This document shows positions 22,817 to 30,243 of a stretch of 40,804 nucleotides of DNA, one piece after another. Source of the stretch: Bradyrhizobium sp. SSBR45G. Lineage in GTDB: Bacteria; Pseudomonadota; Alphaproteobacteria; Rhizobiales; Xanthobacteraceae. How positions within the stretch are numbered: the stretch's first letter is position 1; each line of letters starts with the position of its first letter. The stretch lies in assembly GCF_030159255.1 (NCBI RefSeq), contig NZ_BSCT01000052.1:1-40804 (forward strand). The letters run 5' to 3'. Both the position numbers and the translations under genes were made by a program. The notes below the pieces were generated by a model. It had not been told where the DNA came from, did no database searches, and saw only the letters and a program-made list of their open reading frames with translations.

Positions 22817-24013
22817 TCAAAGCACGCTCTTCGCGCCCGGAATCCGGCGCAGCACCCAGGTCGCGCCCCAGCTCAGCAAGACGCTGCCGACGAAGGCGAT
22901 CGTCGCCTTGACGATGGCGGGCAGGCTGAGGTCGAACAGCCAATACTGGATCCACAGCACGATCGGGTAGTGCACCAGGAACATGCCGTAGGCGTCGGCC
23001 TGCATGCGGTCGAGCACGGAGAATTCCGAGCGGCGGTGGTTGAGGAAGTAGGACAGGATCGCGAACATCATCGCGGCGCTGAAGATCACGAAGAAGAAGC
23101 CATAGGCCCCCTCGTACCAGTGCGGCAGCTCCGGCGGATTGCCGAGGACCTGGCGCTTGATCGTGATCAGCACCCAGAGCAGCGCGTAGGGAACGAGCGT
23201 CACCACGATCCATGCGCCGAGACCGCGCTGCGACATCTGTCCCTCGGCGGCCAGCAGCCCGCGTTCGAAATTGGCCGAGCCGATCCCTGCACCGACATAG
23301 AAGTAGGCGGCGTAGAGCAGGATGCGGCTGGCCTGCACCGAGAACGGACCGGCCTCGAACCACAAGGTCGGCCCAAAATAGAGCCGCGACGGAATGTAGA
23401 GCAGGCCCGTGATCACCAGGAAGACGAAGAAGAAGTCGCGCGGCTGCGCGAACCCGCGCAACGACAGCCGGTTGATCGGCTCGAGCAGGCGCGGCGAGAT
23501 GCGGTACAGCAGGGCCGCCGAGATGTCGAACGCCAGCAGCACCCAGATGAACCAGATCGGCCCGCTCGGCCACGGACCGACGGTGACGGTCTTCCACCAG
23601 AAGGCAGCGAAGCCGGCGTCGGGATTGGCGCGCAGCTCGATCGCATAATAGGCCAGCGGAATCACGGTCAGCGCGGCGACGACGAACGGCAGGCCGAGCC
23701 GCAACAGCCGGTCGCGCAGGTGCTGCAACATCGATTTGTGCGCAAGCCCCGACCATACGAAAAGCCCCGACAGGAAGAAGAACATGGCCATGAAGAAGCT
23801 GTCGGTGGCCAGCACGATGCCGTCGAAGCCGAGGAAGGAGGTTGGATCGGTGTGCCCGAAATAGGTGTAGGGGATCACGGCGTGGTGGAGCAGCACCACC
23901 AGCGTGAGAAAGGTGCGGGCATGATCGAGCGCGGCATTGCGCGCCCGCGCGCGCGGGCGGGCCTGCATGTCGACCTTCGCGGCCGCCGCCGATTGCGTAA
24001 CTGATATGACCAT
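22817..24013 (-). CDS. Acyltransferase-3 family integral membrane protein (OpgC-like)
   Basis: A 398-residue membrane protein with about ten hydrophobic segments, of the acyltransferase-3 family (OpgC, OafA, NodX type), which O-acylates periplasmic or surface glycans and other acceptors. Typical features are the N-terminal LDHARTFLTLVVLLHHA with the conserved Arg and His, then FFMAMFFFLSGLFVW, LPFVVAALTVIPL, IWFIWVLLAF, and a late YGMFLVHYPIVLWIQY with a conserved His. A basic N-terminal stretch of about 25 residues precedes the first helix; a start at the ATG near 23959 is an alternative. The acceptor cannot be named. It is transcribed away from the DUF1328 gene and ends next to repeats after purL. 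Confidence 0.85.
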   Translation of the reverse strand: MVISVTQSAAAAKVDMQARPRARARNAALDHARTFLTLVVLLHHAVIPYTYFGHTDPTSFLGFDGIVLATDSFFMAMFFFLSGLFVWSGLAHKSMLQHLRDRLLRLGLPFVVAALTVIPLAYYAIELRANPDAGFAAFWWKTVTVGPWPSGPIWFIWVLLAFDISAALLYRISPRLLEPINRLSLRGFAQPRDFFFVFLVITGLLYIPSRLYFGPTLWFEAGPFSVQASRILLYAAYFYVGAGIGSANFERGLLAAEGQMSQRGLGAWIVVTLVPYALLWVLITIKRQVLGNPPELPHWYEGAYGFFFVIFSAAMMFAILSYFLNHRRSEFSVLDRMQADAYGMFLVHYPIVLWIQYWLFDLSLPAIVKATIAFVGSVLLSWGATWVLRRIPGAKSVL

Positions 24014-24445
24014 GTGCCCCCCCAGCGCCGCTGTTGCCGTGCCCGTGCAGCTGATGGAACGTCTGCAGTGGCCCTCGCCGCGGAGGCGCCGTGCGGACGT
24101 CGATACAAGGCTGCGCGAGCCAGATTAAATGAGCTCGTGTGAATTTGGCACCATCATTCGCTAGGGCTGTGCCCCCGGAGCGCATGACGGCGCCGGAAAA
24201 ACCGGATGTTGTCGTGAGTGCTGCAAATCAGCAAGCGTGACGGTCTGCAAGCCGCTTTCTCACACGCTTCGCCAAATTTTTGCACCTGATGTCGTTACGC
24301 ACCGACCAGCTACGAAGTTACGGGACGGGTCGTCCGGAGTTGCGGAAAATCTCGAGGAGGCCTCGTTCGCCGCCGGAACCGGTTCCCGGTGGCGTCGTTA
24401 GTGAGGCAAACGCGCCGGGACGGCGCTTGACCGGAGGACCATACC
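24014..24445. other. 432-bp divergent gap
   Basis: It separates the acyltransferase gene (minus) from the DUF1328 gene (plus). The right-hand part holds a clear general-stress promoter match (24375-24399). The rest has AT-rich patches (aaatttttgcacc near 24275) and short inverted words but no coding frame with plausible codon use or ribosome site. Confidence 0.5.
24375..24399 (+). promoter_or_regulatory. Candidate EcfG (general stress sigma factor) promoter
   Basis: GGAAC (24375-24379), 16 bp, then CGTT (24396-24399) matches the alphaproteobacterial EcfG consensus GGAAC-N16/17-CGTT exactly. Transcription would begin about 40 bp before the DUF1328 start codon at 24446. The -35 box sits in a GGAACC-GGTTCC palindrome. 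Confidence 0.65.
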
Positions 24446-24619
24446 GTGACTCTTCTCAAATGGGCGCTGCTGTTCTTCTTGATCTCGGTCGTCGCCGGCG
24501 TTCTCGGCTTCACGGGAATCTCGGCCGCTTCCGCAGACGTTGCGCGAATTCTGTTCTACATCTTCCTGGTGATCTTCCTCGTGCTCCTGATCCTCGGACT
24601 CACGATCTTCAGGGTGTAG
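24446..24619 (+). CDS. DUF1328 (UPF0391) small membrane protein
   Basis: A 57-residue inner-membrane protein almost identical in form to the UPF0391/DUF1328 family. Two hydrophobic helices, LLKWALLFFLISVVAGVLGF and ILFYIFLVIFLVLLILGLTI, are joined by a short loop, GISAASADVAR. It starts with GTG, eight bases after GGAGGA. The molecular role is unknown, but members are often stress-induced, in agreement with the EcfG-like promoter just upstream. It is monocistronic: the next gene lies on the other strand. Confidence 0.9.
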   Translation: MTLLKWALLFFLISVVAGVLGFTGISAASADVARILFYIFLVIFLVLLILGLTIFRV

Positions 24620-24695
24620 CAAGCCGGATCGCAGTGGACCGCCGCGTGGTGTCGGTCTCGCACCGACCGCGCGGCGCTCAATCAGCAGGAATCAA

Positions 24696-25055
24696 TCAGG
24701 CCACTTCCTCGATCCGCACCTTGTCCGGATAGAATGCCAGATGGCCTGAAATTTCGGTCATCGCGGGGAAGGGGCTCTCGTAGCTCCAGATCGCATTGTC
24801 CAGCGTCTTGCCGCTCGCGACGATGCTGAAATAGCTCGCGTCGCCCTTGTAGGGACAGTGGGTAACGCGATCGGTCTTCCGCAGGGCCGCCATGTTGGCA
24901 TCGGCGCGCGGCACGTAGTGGACCGCGGGGTAGGTCGCCTCCTTCAGCGTCAACGCCTGGGTCGTGTCGGCGATCACGACACCGTCGGCAAGCACCCGCA
25001 CGCGCTTTGGATTCGGTGTGATGGTGATCGGGTGATCCGGCCCTGGAAGCTTCAT
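24696..25055 (-). CDS. DUF427 domain-containing protein
   Basis: A 119-residue soluble protein of the DUF427 family. It starts MKLPGPDHPITITPNPKRVR and contains the strand-rich motifs RVRVLADGVVIADTTQA, HYVPRADA and THCPYKGDASYFSI, the last being the most conserved part of the family, with its Cys and Tyr. It ends WSYESPFPAMTEISGHLAFY. Its biochemical function is unknown. The ATG at 25055 is preferred as GAGGGA stands seven bases upstream; an in-frame GTG at 25079 would add eight residues. It converges on the DUF1328 gene and diverges from bolA. Confidence 0.9.
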   Translation of the reverse strand: MKLPGPDHPITITPNPKRVRVLADGVVIADTTQALTLKEATYPAVHYVPRADANMAALRKTDRVTHCPYKGDASYFSIVASGKTLDNAIWSYESPFPAMTEISGHLAFYPDKVRIEEVA

Positions 25056-25290
25056 GTGATGTCCCTCGCCATCGGGCACGGGTGCGTCACCCGGACCAGC
25101 TGATTTGATCTGATCCGGATATATAGTGGTTCCGGGCGTGACCTCGAAACCGGTTCGCGCTAGATTCCGCTATCACGGTCGCGCGAGAACGCCTTGATTC
25201 GCACCGTCGGACGGGTCACTAAGGGGAGCTGCAGCCGCCGGCCCGCGAGCCCCGGAGCCGCTCGTCGCTGACAGAGGGAGATGCACTGGG

Positions 25291-25530
25291 ATGCCTATGG
25301 ATGCCCACGTTATCGAGCAGATGATCAAGGCCGCCATCCCCGACGCCCAGGTGACGATTCGTGATCTCGCCGGCGACGGCGACCATTATGCCGCGACCGT
25401 GATCTCCGAGGCCTTTCGGGGCAAGTCCCGCGTGCAGCAGCATCAGCTCGTCTATCAATCGCTGCGCGGCCAGATGGGCGACGTGCTGCACGCGCTGGCG
25501 CTGCAGACGGGGGTCCCGGACCAGCGCTGA
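25291..25530 (+). CDS. BolA family protein
   Basis: A 79-residue BolA/IbaG-type protein. These proteins pair with monothiol glutaredoxins to bind [2Fe-2S] clusters in iron sensing and cluster delivery. The fold is recognisable from EQMIKAAIPDAQVTIRDLAG, GDHYAATVISEAFRGKSRVQ (the conserved loop and helix with RVQQHQLVY) and the tail. The cluster-ligand His is likely in QQHQLVY. Its partner grxD stands 3.8 kb downstream, after LtrA and the egt genes, whereas the two are usually adjacent in relatives. The ATG at 25291 follows GAGGGAG; the in-frame ATG at 25297 is possible. It is co-directional with the LtrA gene 41 bp further on. Confidence 0.92.
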   Translation: MPMDAHVIEQMIKAAIPDAQVTIRDLAGDGDHYAATVISEAFRGKSRVQQHQLVYQSLRGQMGDVLHALALQTGVPDQR

Positions 25531-25571
25531 TCGGCGCCGCAGCCGGCAGCGTGCATCTGGGGGAGATGGCG

Positions 25572-26768
25572 GTGGATAATCCGCGGGGAACGCTGTTTCG
25601 CGTCATCGAGCCGAACCAGCACGGACGAGTGACGTTCGTCGAGCTGTTCTTCGATCTCGTCTTCGTCTACGCCGTGACGCAGATCTCCCACCATCTGATC
25701 GGTCATTTCTCGCCGCTCGGTGCCGCCCAGACGGCAATCTTGTTCCTCGCCGTCTGGTGGGTGTGGGTCTACACCGCCTGGGTCACCAACTGGCTCGATC
25801 CCGAAAAGGCGCTCGTCCGAGGCCTGCTGTTCGCGCTGATGCTGGCCGGACTTGTGCTATCGATGTCCATCCCGCGAGCCTTCGAGGATCGCGGCCTGTG
25901 GTTCGCGATCGCCTACGCCGCCATGCAGGTCGGCAGGACCGCATTCTGGATGACCGCAACGCCGCCGCATCGGGCCGCCGTTCGCCGCAACGCCGCCCGT
26001 ATTCTGTCCTGGCTGAGCGCGTCCGCGGTGCTCTGGCTGCTCGGCGGCCTCGCCGAGGGCTCCGTGCGGATGGCGCTGTGGGGCGCCGCGCTCACGCTCG
26101 AATATATCTCTCCGGCCGTCCGGTTCTGGATTCCGGGCCTGGGCGCGTCGACCGTTGAAGACTGGATGGTCGAGGGCGGCCACATGGCCGAGCGCTGCGC
26201 GGGCTTCATCATCATCGCGCTTGGCGAATCCATCGTCGTCACCGGCGCCACCTTCGCCGAGCTCGACTGGACCGGTGCCAACATCGCGGCCTTCGCCTGC
26301 GCTTTCGTCGGCACGATCGCGATGTGGGCTGTGTACTTCAATCGCGGCGCCGAAGCGGGCTCGGAGATGATTTCCCGGTCGGCCCAGTCCGGGCGCGTCG
26401 CGCGCTCCGCCTACACCTATCTGCACATGCCGATCGTCGCCGGCATCATCGTCTCGGCGGTGGCCGATGAGATCGTGCTCAAGCATCCGCTCGGACATAC
26501 CGACGTCGAGACGGCGGCGGTGTTGATTGGAGGACCGTTCGTCTTCCTGGTCGGGACCATCCTGTTCAAGCGCGACGTCCGCGGATTCCTCCAATTGTCT
26601 CACGGCGTCGGCCTGCTGGCCCTGGTTGGACTGAGCTGGTTTGCGACCGAGCTGTCGCCGCTGGTTCTTTCCGCGGCGACGAGCGCGCTGCTGGCCATCG
26701 TCGCGCTTTGGGAAACGCTCTCGCTTCGCACGAAGCCCGAGCCTCACGCCTCCGCGACGAGCGCCTGA
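25572..26768 (+). CDS. Low temperature requirement protein A (LtrA) family membrane protein
   Basis: A membrane protein of about 398 residues with ten or more hydrophobic helices, of the LtrA family, named for a Listeria gene needed for growth in the cold; its transport or other activity is undetermined. The family signature is visible near the start as VTFVELFFDLVFVYAVTQ followed by ISHHL. Further motifs are WVWVYTAWVTNWLDPE and the late ERCAGFIIIALGESIVVTGA. Three in-frame starts exist: GTG 25551, ATG 25566 and GTG 25572. GGGGGAG ends at 25565, so 25572 has the best spacing. Its last 25 bp overlap the end of egtD on the other strand, which could let convergent transcripts interfere. Confidence 0.88.
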   Translation: MDNPRGTLFRVIEPNQHGRVTFVELFFDLVFVYAVTQISHHLIGHFSPLGAAQTAILFLAVWWVWVYTAWVTNWLDPEKALVRGLLFALMLAGLVLSMSIPRAFEDRGLWFAIAYAAMQVGRTAFWMTATPPHRAAVRRNAARILSWLSASAVLWLLGGLAEGSVRMALWGAALTLEYISPAVRFWIPGLGASTVEDWMVEGGHMAERCAGFIIIALGESIVVTGATFAELDWTGANIAAFACAFVGTIAMWAVYFNRGAEAGSEMISRSAQSGRVARSAYTYLHMPIVAGIIVSAVADEIVLKHPLGHTDVETAAVLIGGPFVFLVGTILFKRDVRGFLQLSHGVGLLALVGLSWFATELSPLVLSAATSALLAIVALWETLSLRTKPEPHASATSA

Positions 26769-27715
26769 ACCGAGAACATCCTCGCAGCATCCGTCCAGAC
26801 GGTCTCGACCTTCCAGCCCGACCCGCGCGCCAGCGCGCCGAAACGCTCGATGCTGTATTTGTAGCTATTCTCGGTGTGGATGCTCTCGCCGGCCCGGAAC
26901 GAGATCGTGGTGCCGAGCAGGCGGATCGTCTGCGCCTTCCGCGCAACCAGATGCATCTCGATGCGGTGCTGCTCGCGATTGTAGATCGCGCGATGGACGA
27001 AGCCGGACAGGTCGAAATTGCCGCCGAGCTCGCGGTTGATCCGCAGCAGCAGGTTGAGATTGAAGCGCGCGGTGACGCCGGCGGCATCATTGTAGGCGGC
27101 ATGCAGGACGCGCTCGTCCTTCTCGAGGTCGACGCCGACGATCATCAGCGCACCGGTCCCCAAGATCTCACGCGCCGAGCGCAGGAAGCGGCAGGCTTCA
27201 TGGGGCTCGAAATTGCCGATCGTCGATCCCGGAAAGAAGCCGACCTTCGGCTTGCCTGCGATGGCTTCGGGCAGCCGGAAGGCGGTGGTGAAGTCGGCGA
27301 TGACGGGATAAACCCCGAGATCGGGGAAGTCGCGGCGCAGGCTGTCGGCCTGCGCGGTGAGGAAGTCGCCGGAGATGTCGACCGGCACGTAGGCCGCAAA
27401 GCGGCAGCTCTCCAGCAGCAGCCGCACCTTGGTGGTCGCGCCGGCGCCGAACTCGATCAGAGCGGCATCGTCGGGAATGATCGCGGCAATCTCGCTGCCG
27501 CGGTCCCGGAGAATGCCGAGCTCGGTCCGGGTCGGATAGTATTCCGGCAGCCGCGTGATCTGCTCGAACAGATCCGAGCCCGCCGCGTCGTAGAAATATT
27601 TCGGTGGCAGCTGCTTCGGCTGCCGCGCCAGGCCTGCGACCACGTCCGACGCGAAGACGGATGTCTTCTCGTCCGGCAGATGGGCGTTGGACAAAGCGGT
27701 CACGTGCACGTTCAT
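26744..27715 (-). CDS. egtD: L-histidine N-alpha-methyltransferase EgtD
   Basis: A 323-residue SAM-dependent enzyme that trimethylates histidine to hercynine, the first step of ergothioneine synthesis. Diagnostic pieces are PPKYFYDAAGSDLFEQIT and LPEYYPTRTE at the N-terminus, the SAM loop LIEFGAGATTKVRLLL, VPVDISGDFL, FFPGSTIGNFEP, the histidine-site stretch VGVDLEKDERVLHAAYND and YKYSIERF near the end. The ATG at 27715 follows AGGAGAG; the longer frame to 27736 lacks a ribosome site. It lies 53 bp after egtB on the same strand, forming an egtB-egtD operon. Its 3' end overlaps LtrA by 25 bp. Confidence 0.95.
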   Translation of the reverse strand: MNVHVTALSNAHLPDEKTSVFASDVVAGLARQPKQLPPKYFYDAAGSDLFEQITRLPEYYPTRTELGILRDRGSEIAAIIPDDAALIEFGAGATTKVRLLLESCRFAAYVPVDISGDFLTAQADSLRRDFPDLGVYPVIADFTTAFRLPEAIAGKPKVGFFPGSTIGNFEPHEACRFLRSAREILGTGALMIVGVDLEKDERVLHAAYNDAAGVTARFNLNLLLRINRELGGNFDLSGFVHRAIYNREQHRIEMHLVARKAQTIRLLGTTISFRAGESIHTENSYKYSIERFGALARGSGWKVETVWTDAARMFSVQALVAEA

Positions 27716-27768
27716 GGTACTCTCCTGGACGCGCACAGGCGCGATGTGTCGGCGTTGATGTGAGCAGC

Positions 27769-29013
27769 TCAGTCGTAATCGGCGAGCCTCAGACCCGTGA
27801 ATTGCCAGCGGTGATGTGGATAGAAGAAATTGCGGTAGGTGATGCGGCTATGGCCTTGCGGCGTCGCGAGCGATGAGCCGCGCAGCACCAGCTGATTGAC
27901 CATGAATTTGCCGTTGTACTCGCCGAGCGCGCCTTCAATGGCGCGATAGCCCGGATAGGGGCTGTAGGCGCTGCGCGTCCACTGCCAGACGATGCCAAAG
28001 GCATCGTTGAGCTGGCTGCCGCGGGCCGCCACCTCCCATTCCATCTCGGTCGGCAGGTGCTTGCCGCGCCAGCGTGCGAACGCATCGGCCTCGTAGTAGC
28101 TGACGTGGCAGACCGGCGCCTCCGGATCGACGGTTCGCAATCCGCCGAGCGTCATGATGCGCCACTCGCCCTCGACCTTGTACCAGTGTCCCGGCGCCTG
28201 CCAGCCCTCGCGGCTGGCCGTGGCGAAGCCGTCCATCAGCCAGAGCGTGGCCGTCTCGTAGCCGCCGTCGTTCATGAACGCGAGCCACTCGGCATTGGTG
28301 ACGAGATTGCGCGCGATCCTGACCGGCCCGACCAGGGCCCGGTGCGCCGGCCGCTCGTTGTCGAAGTGATAGCCGTCGCCGGTATGTCCGACGGTGTGGA
28401 TGCCTTCGGGCAGGTTCAGCCAACCCTCGCCCGTGCCGGCCGGGGTGGGGAAGCGCCACGACGGATCATAGGCCGGGGCCGTCGGGTTCTGCGCGAACGC
28501 ATGCAGGATGTCGGTCAGCATCAACTCCTGATGCTGCTGCTCGTGGTTGAGGCCGATGTCCACGAGCGGCGCTACGGCGGCCAGGGTGGCGGCGTCGGCG
28601 CCGCCCAGGAAGTCGACCATGGCGGCATCGACATGGCGGCGGTAGGCCGTGATCTCGGCCGCCCCAGGGCGGGTGATCAGGCCGCGCTCGCCCCGCGTGT
28701 GGCGGGGACCCGCGCTGACGTAATAGGAATTGAACAGGAAGGCATAATCCGGGTGAAACGGGGCATATCCCCGGCAGTGGCCCCCGAGCACGAACTGCTC
28801 GAAGAACCAGGTGGTATGGGCTCGGTGCCACTTGGCCGGACTGGCGTCGGGCATCGACTGGATGACCTGGTCCTCGGGGCTGAGCGGCGCCGCGCGGCGC
28901 TCGGTCTCGCCCCGGACCGCCAGATAAGCCTCGGTCAGGCTCCTGGCCAGGGACGCGGAGGTCTGCGCATCAGGGACGGGGAGGGGGGCCGAGGCGGACG
29001 CTGAACTGGTCAC
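27769..29013 (-). CDS. egtB: Ergothioneine biosynthesis protein EgtB (sulfoxide synthase)
   Basis: A 414-residue iron-dependent sulfoxide synthase that couples hercynine to a cysteine-containing thiol with O2. The N-terminal DinB-like domain bears the iron ligands: KWHRAHTTWFFE (first His) and LNHEQQHQELMLTD, the HX3HXE motif. The C-terminal formylglycine-enzyme-like domain includes VSYYEADAFARWRGKHLPTE, WEVAARG and GSSLATPQGHSRITYRNFF, with the terminal HHRWQFTGLRLA. I chose the GTG at 29013, preceded by GGAG. The longer frame begins with a TTG at 29058, which falls inside a promoter-like site. Whether the thiol donor is cysteine or gamma-glutamylcysteine cannot be read here. No egtA, egtC or egtE is in the window; other enzymes may complete C-S cleavage. 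Confidence 0.94.
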   Translation of the reverse strand: MTSSASASAPLPVPDAQTSASLARSLTEAYLAVRGETERRAAPLSPEDQVIQSMPDASPAKWHRAHTTWFFEQFVLGGHCRGYAPFHPDYAFLFNSYYVSAGPRHTRGERGLITRPGAAEITAYRRHVDAAMVDFLGGADAATLAAVAPLVDIGLNHEQQHQELMLTDILHAFAQNPTAPAYDPSWRFPTPAGTGEGWLNLPEGIHTVGHTGDGYHFDNERPAHRALVGPVRIARNLVTNAEWLAFMNDGGYETATLWLMDGFATASREGWQAPGHWYKVEGEWRIMTLGGLRTVDPEAPVCHVSYYEADAFARWRGKHLPTEMEWEVAARGSQLNDAFGIVWQWTRSAYSPYPGYRAIEGALGEYNGKFMVNQLVLRGSSLATPQGHSRITYRNFFYPHHRWQFTGLRLADYD

Positions 29014-29038
29014 GAGGGTCTCCGGGTGAGGAGGAGAA

Positions 29039-29063
29039 AACGACGTTCGACGGAACAAGTTCC
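29039..29063 (-). promoter_or_regulatory. Candidate EcfG promoter for egtB-egtD
   Basis: On the minus strand GGAAC (29063-29059), 16 bp, then CGTT (29042-29039) matches the GGAAC-N16/17-CGTT consensus exactly. The predicted start of transcription is about 20 nt before the GTG start at 29013, leaving room for its ribosome site. It implies that ergothioneine synthesis belongs to the general stress response. Confidence 0.65.
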
Positions 29064-29308
29064 TTTTGGCAGTTCGTCCTAAATAGGGGCTTGGTTACGG
29101 GATAAAACCCTTGCCGACGGCTATATATTGCTGCCGTCAGGCTATGATCCGGCCGCTGGCCTGATCCTCGGCATTTTACTTTGGCTGACCAACGGTTTGC
29201 GCTACATATTAGGGAAGTGATGGTCGGCAGCGGATGGAATCCGTCCGGCTGCGATCAGCGCGGCACCGAGCCCCAGGCGTTCCTTGAGGCGCCCTAGAGG
29301 AAGCGAAG

Positions 29309-29647
29309 ATGAGCATTGAGCAATTCATTGACAACGAAGTGAAGTCGAACGACGTCGTCCTGTTCATGAAGGGGACGCCGCAGTTTCCGCAGTGCGGATT
29401 TTCCGGCCAGGTCGTGCAGATCCTCGACCATGTCGGTGTCGGTTATAAGGGCTTGAACGTCCTGGAATCTGCTGAGCTCCGCAACGGCATCAAGACGTTC
29501 TCGAACTGGCCGACGATTCCCCAGCTCTACGTGAAGGGCGAGTTCGTCGGCGGCTGCGACATCGTGCGCGAGATGTTCCAGAGCGGCGAGCTGCAGCAGC
29601 TGTTCACCGAGAAGGGCATCCAGGTCAGCACGGCAGCCTCCGCCTGA
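29309..29647 (+). CDS. grxD: Monothiol glutaredoxin (Grx4 family)
   Basis: A 112-residue monothiol glutaredoxin with the CGFS active site (PQCGFSGQVVQIL, about residues 29-40). Such proteins bind [2Fe-2S] with glutathione and pass clusters on, typically with BolA. Other conserved parts are VVLFMKGTPQFP, the TVP-like WPTIPQLYVKGEFVGGCDIV (glutathione site), and the terminal helix MFQSGELQQLF. The ATG follows GGAAGCGAAG. The stop TGA overlaps the likely beginning of a macro-domain frame shifted by -1. Confidence 0.97.
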   Translation: MSIEQFIDNEVKSNDVVLFMKGTPQFPQCGFSGQVVQILDHVGVGYKGLNVLESAELRNGIKTFSNWPTIPQLYVKGEFVGGCDIVREMFQSGELQQLFTEKGIQVSTAASA

Positions 29648-30213
29648 TCACTCCGGTTCGAAAGATCGGCGCGACCCGGTTCGAGGTCATCACAGCCGAC
29701 ATCACCAAGCTCGGCGTTGACGCCATCGTCAACGCCGCGAACTCGTCTTTGCTCGGCGGTGGCGGCGTCGATGGCGCGATCCACCGCGCCGCGGGGCCGG
29801 ATCTCGTCATGGAATGCCGCATGCTCCATGGCTGCAAGACCGGCGAGGCCAAGATCACCAAGGGCTACCGGCTGCCGGCCCGGCACGTGATCCACACCGT
29901 CGGCCCGGTCTGGCAGGGTGGCGACCGCGGCGAGCCGGAGCTGCTGGCCTCGTGCTATCGCCGCTCGATCGAGCTGTGTCACAAGCATCGTCTGGACTCC
30001 GTCGCGTTTCCCGCGATCTCGACCGGGATCTTTCGCTTCCCCGCAGATCTTGCGGCATCGATTGCCGTGACGACATCGATCGCCGCGATCAGCGAGGAGA
30101 CCTCGCTGTCCCAGATCGTCTTCTGCTGCTTCTCCGAAGCGAGCGCCGATCTGCATGACCAGGCGCTGAGCGAGGCGATCGCGAGCCGCGCGCGCGCGGG
30201 TTCGCCGCGGTGA
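29647..30213 (+). CDS. Macro-domain protein (O-acetyl-ADP-ribose deacetylase-like) without an ordinary start codon
   Basis: The frame encodes a complete macro domain of about 180 residues, close in layout to E. coli YmdB: TADITKLGVDAIVNAANSSL with the Asp and Asn residues of the ADP-ribose site, GGGGVDGAIHRAAGP, HTVGPVWQGG, and VAFPAISTGIFRFP, the phosphate loop. Such domains remove ADP-ribose or acetyl groups from ADP-ribose adducts. No ATG, GTG or TTG occurs in frame between a stop at 29473 and the TTG at 29749, yet a start at 29749 would cut away the first strand and the DIT/NAAN site. I set the start at the ATC overlapping the grxD stop (29647). CTG at 29644, frameshifting from grxD, or a decayed start are alternatives. 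Confidence 0.65.
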   Translation: MTPVRKIGATRFEVITADITKLGVDAIVNAANSSLLGGGGVDGAIHRAAGPDLVMECRMLHGCKTGEAKITKGYRLPARHVIHTVGPVWQGGDRGEPELLASCYRRSIELCHKHRLDSVAFPAISTGIFRFPADLAASIAVTTSIAAISEETSLSQIVFCCFSEASADLHDQALSEAIASRARAGSPR

Positions 30214-30243
30214 CGCCGATCTCTCTGCAGCCGAGCCGCTAGC

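Noticed and set aside
29590..29650. Programmed -1 frameshift site joining grxD and the macro domain
   Set aside because: No X-XXY-YYZ heptamer or clear downstream pseudoknot is visible in the overlap; kept only as a secondary option in the macro-domain finding.
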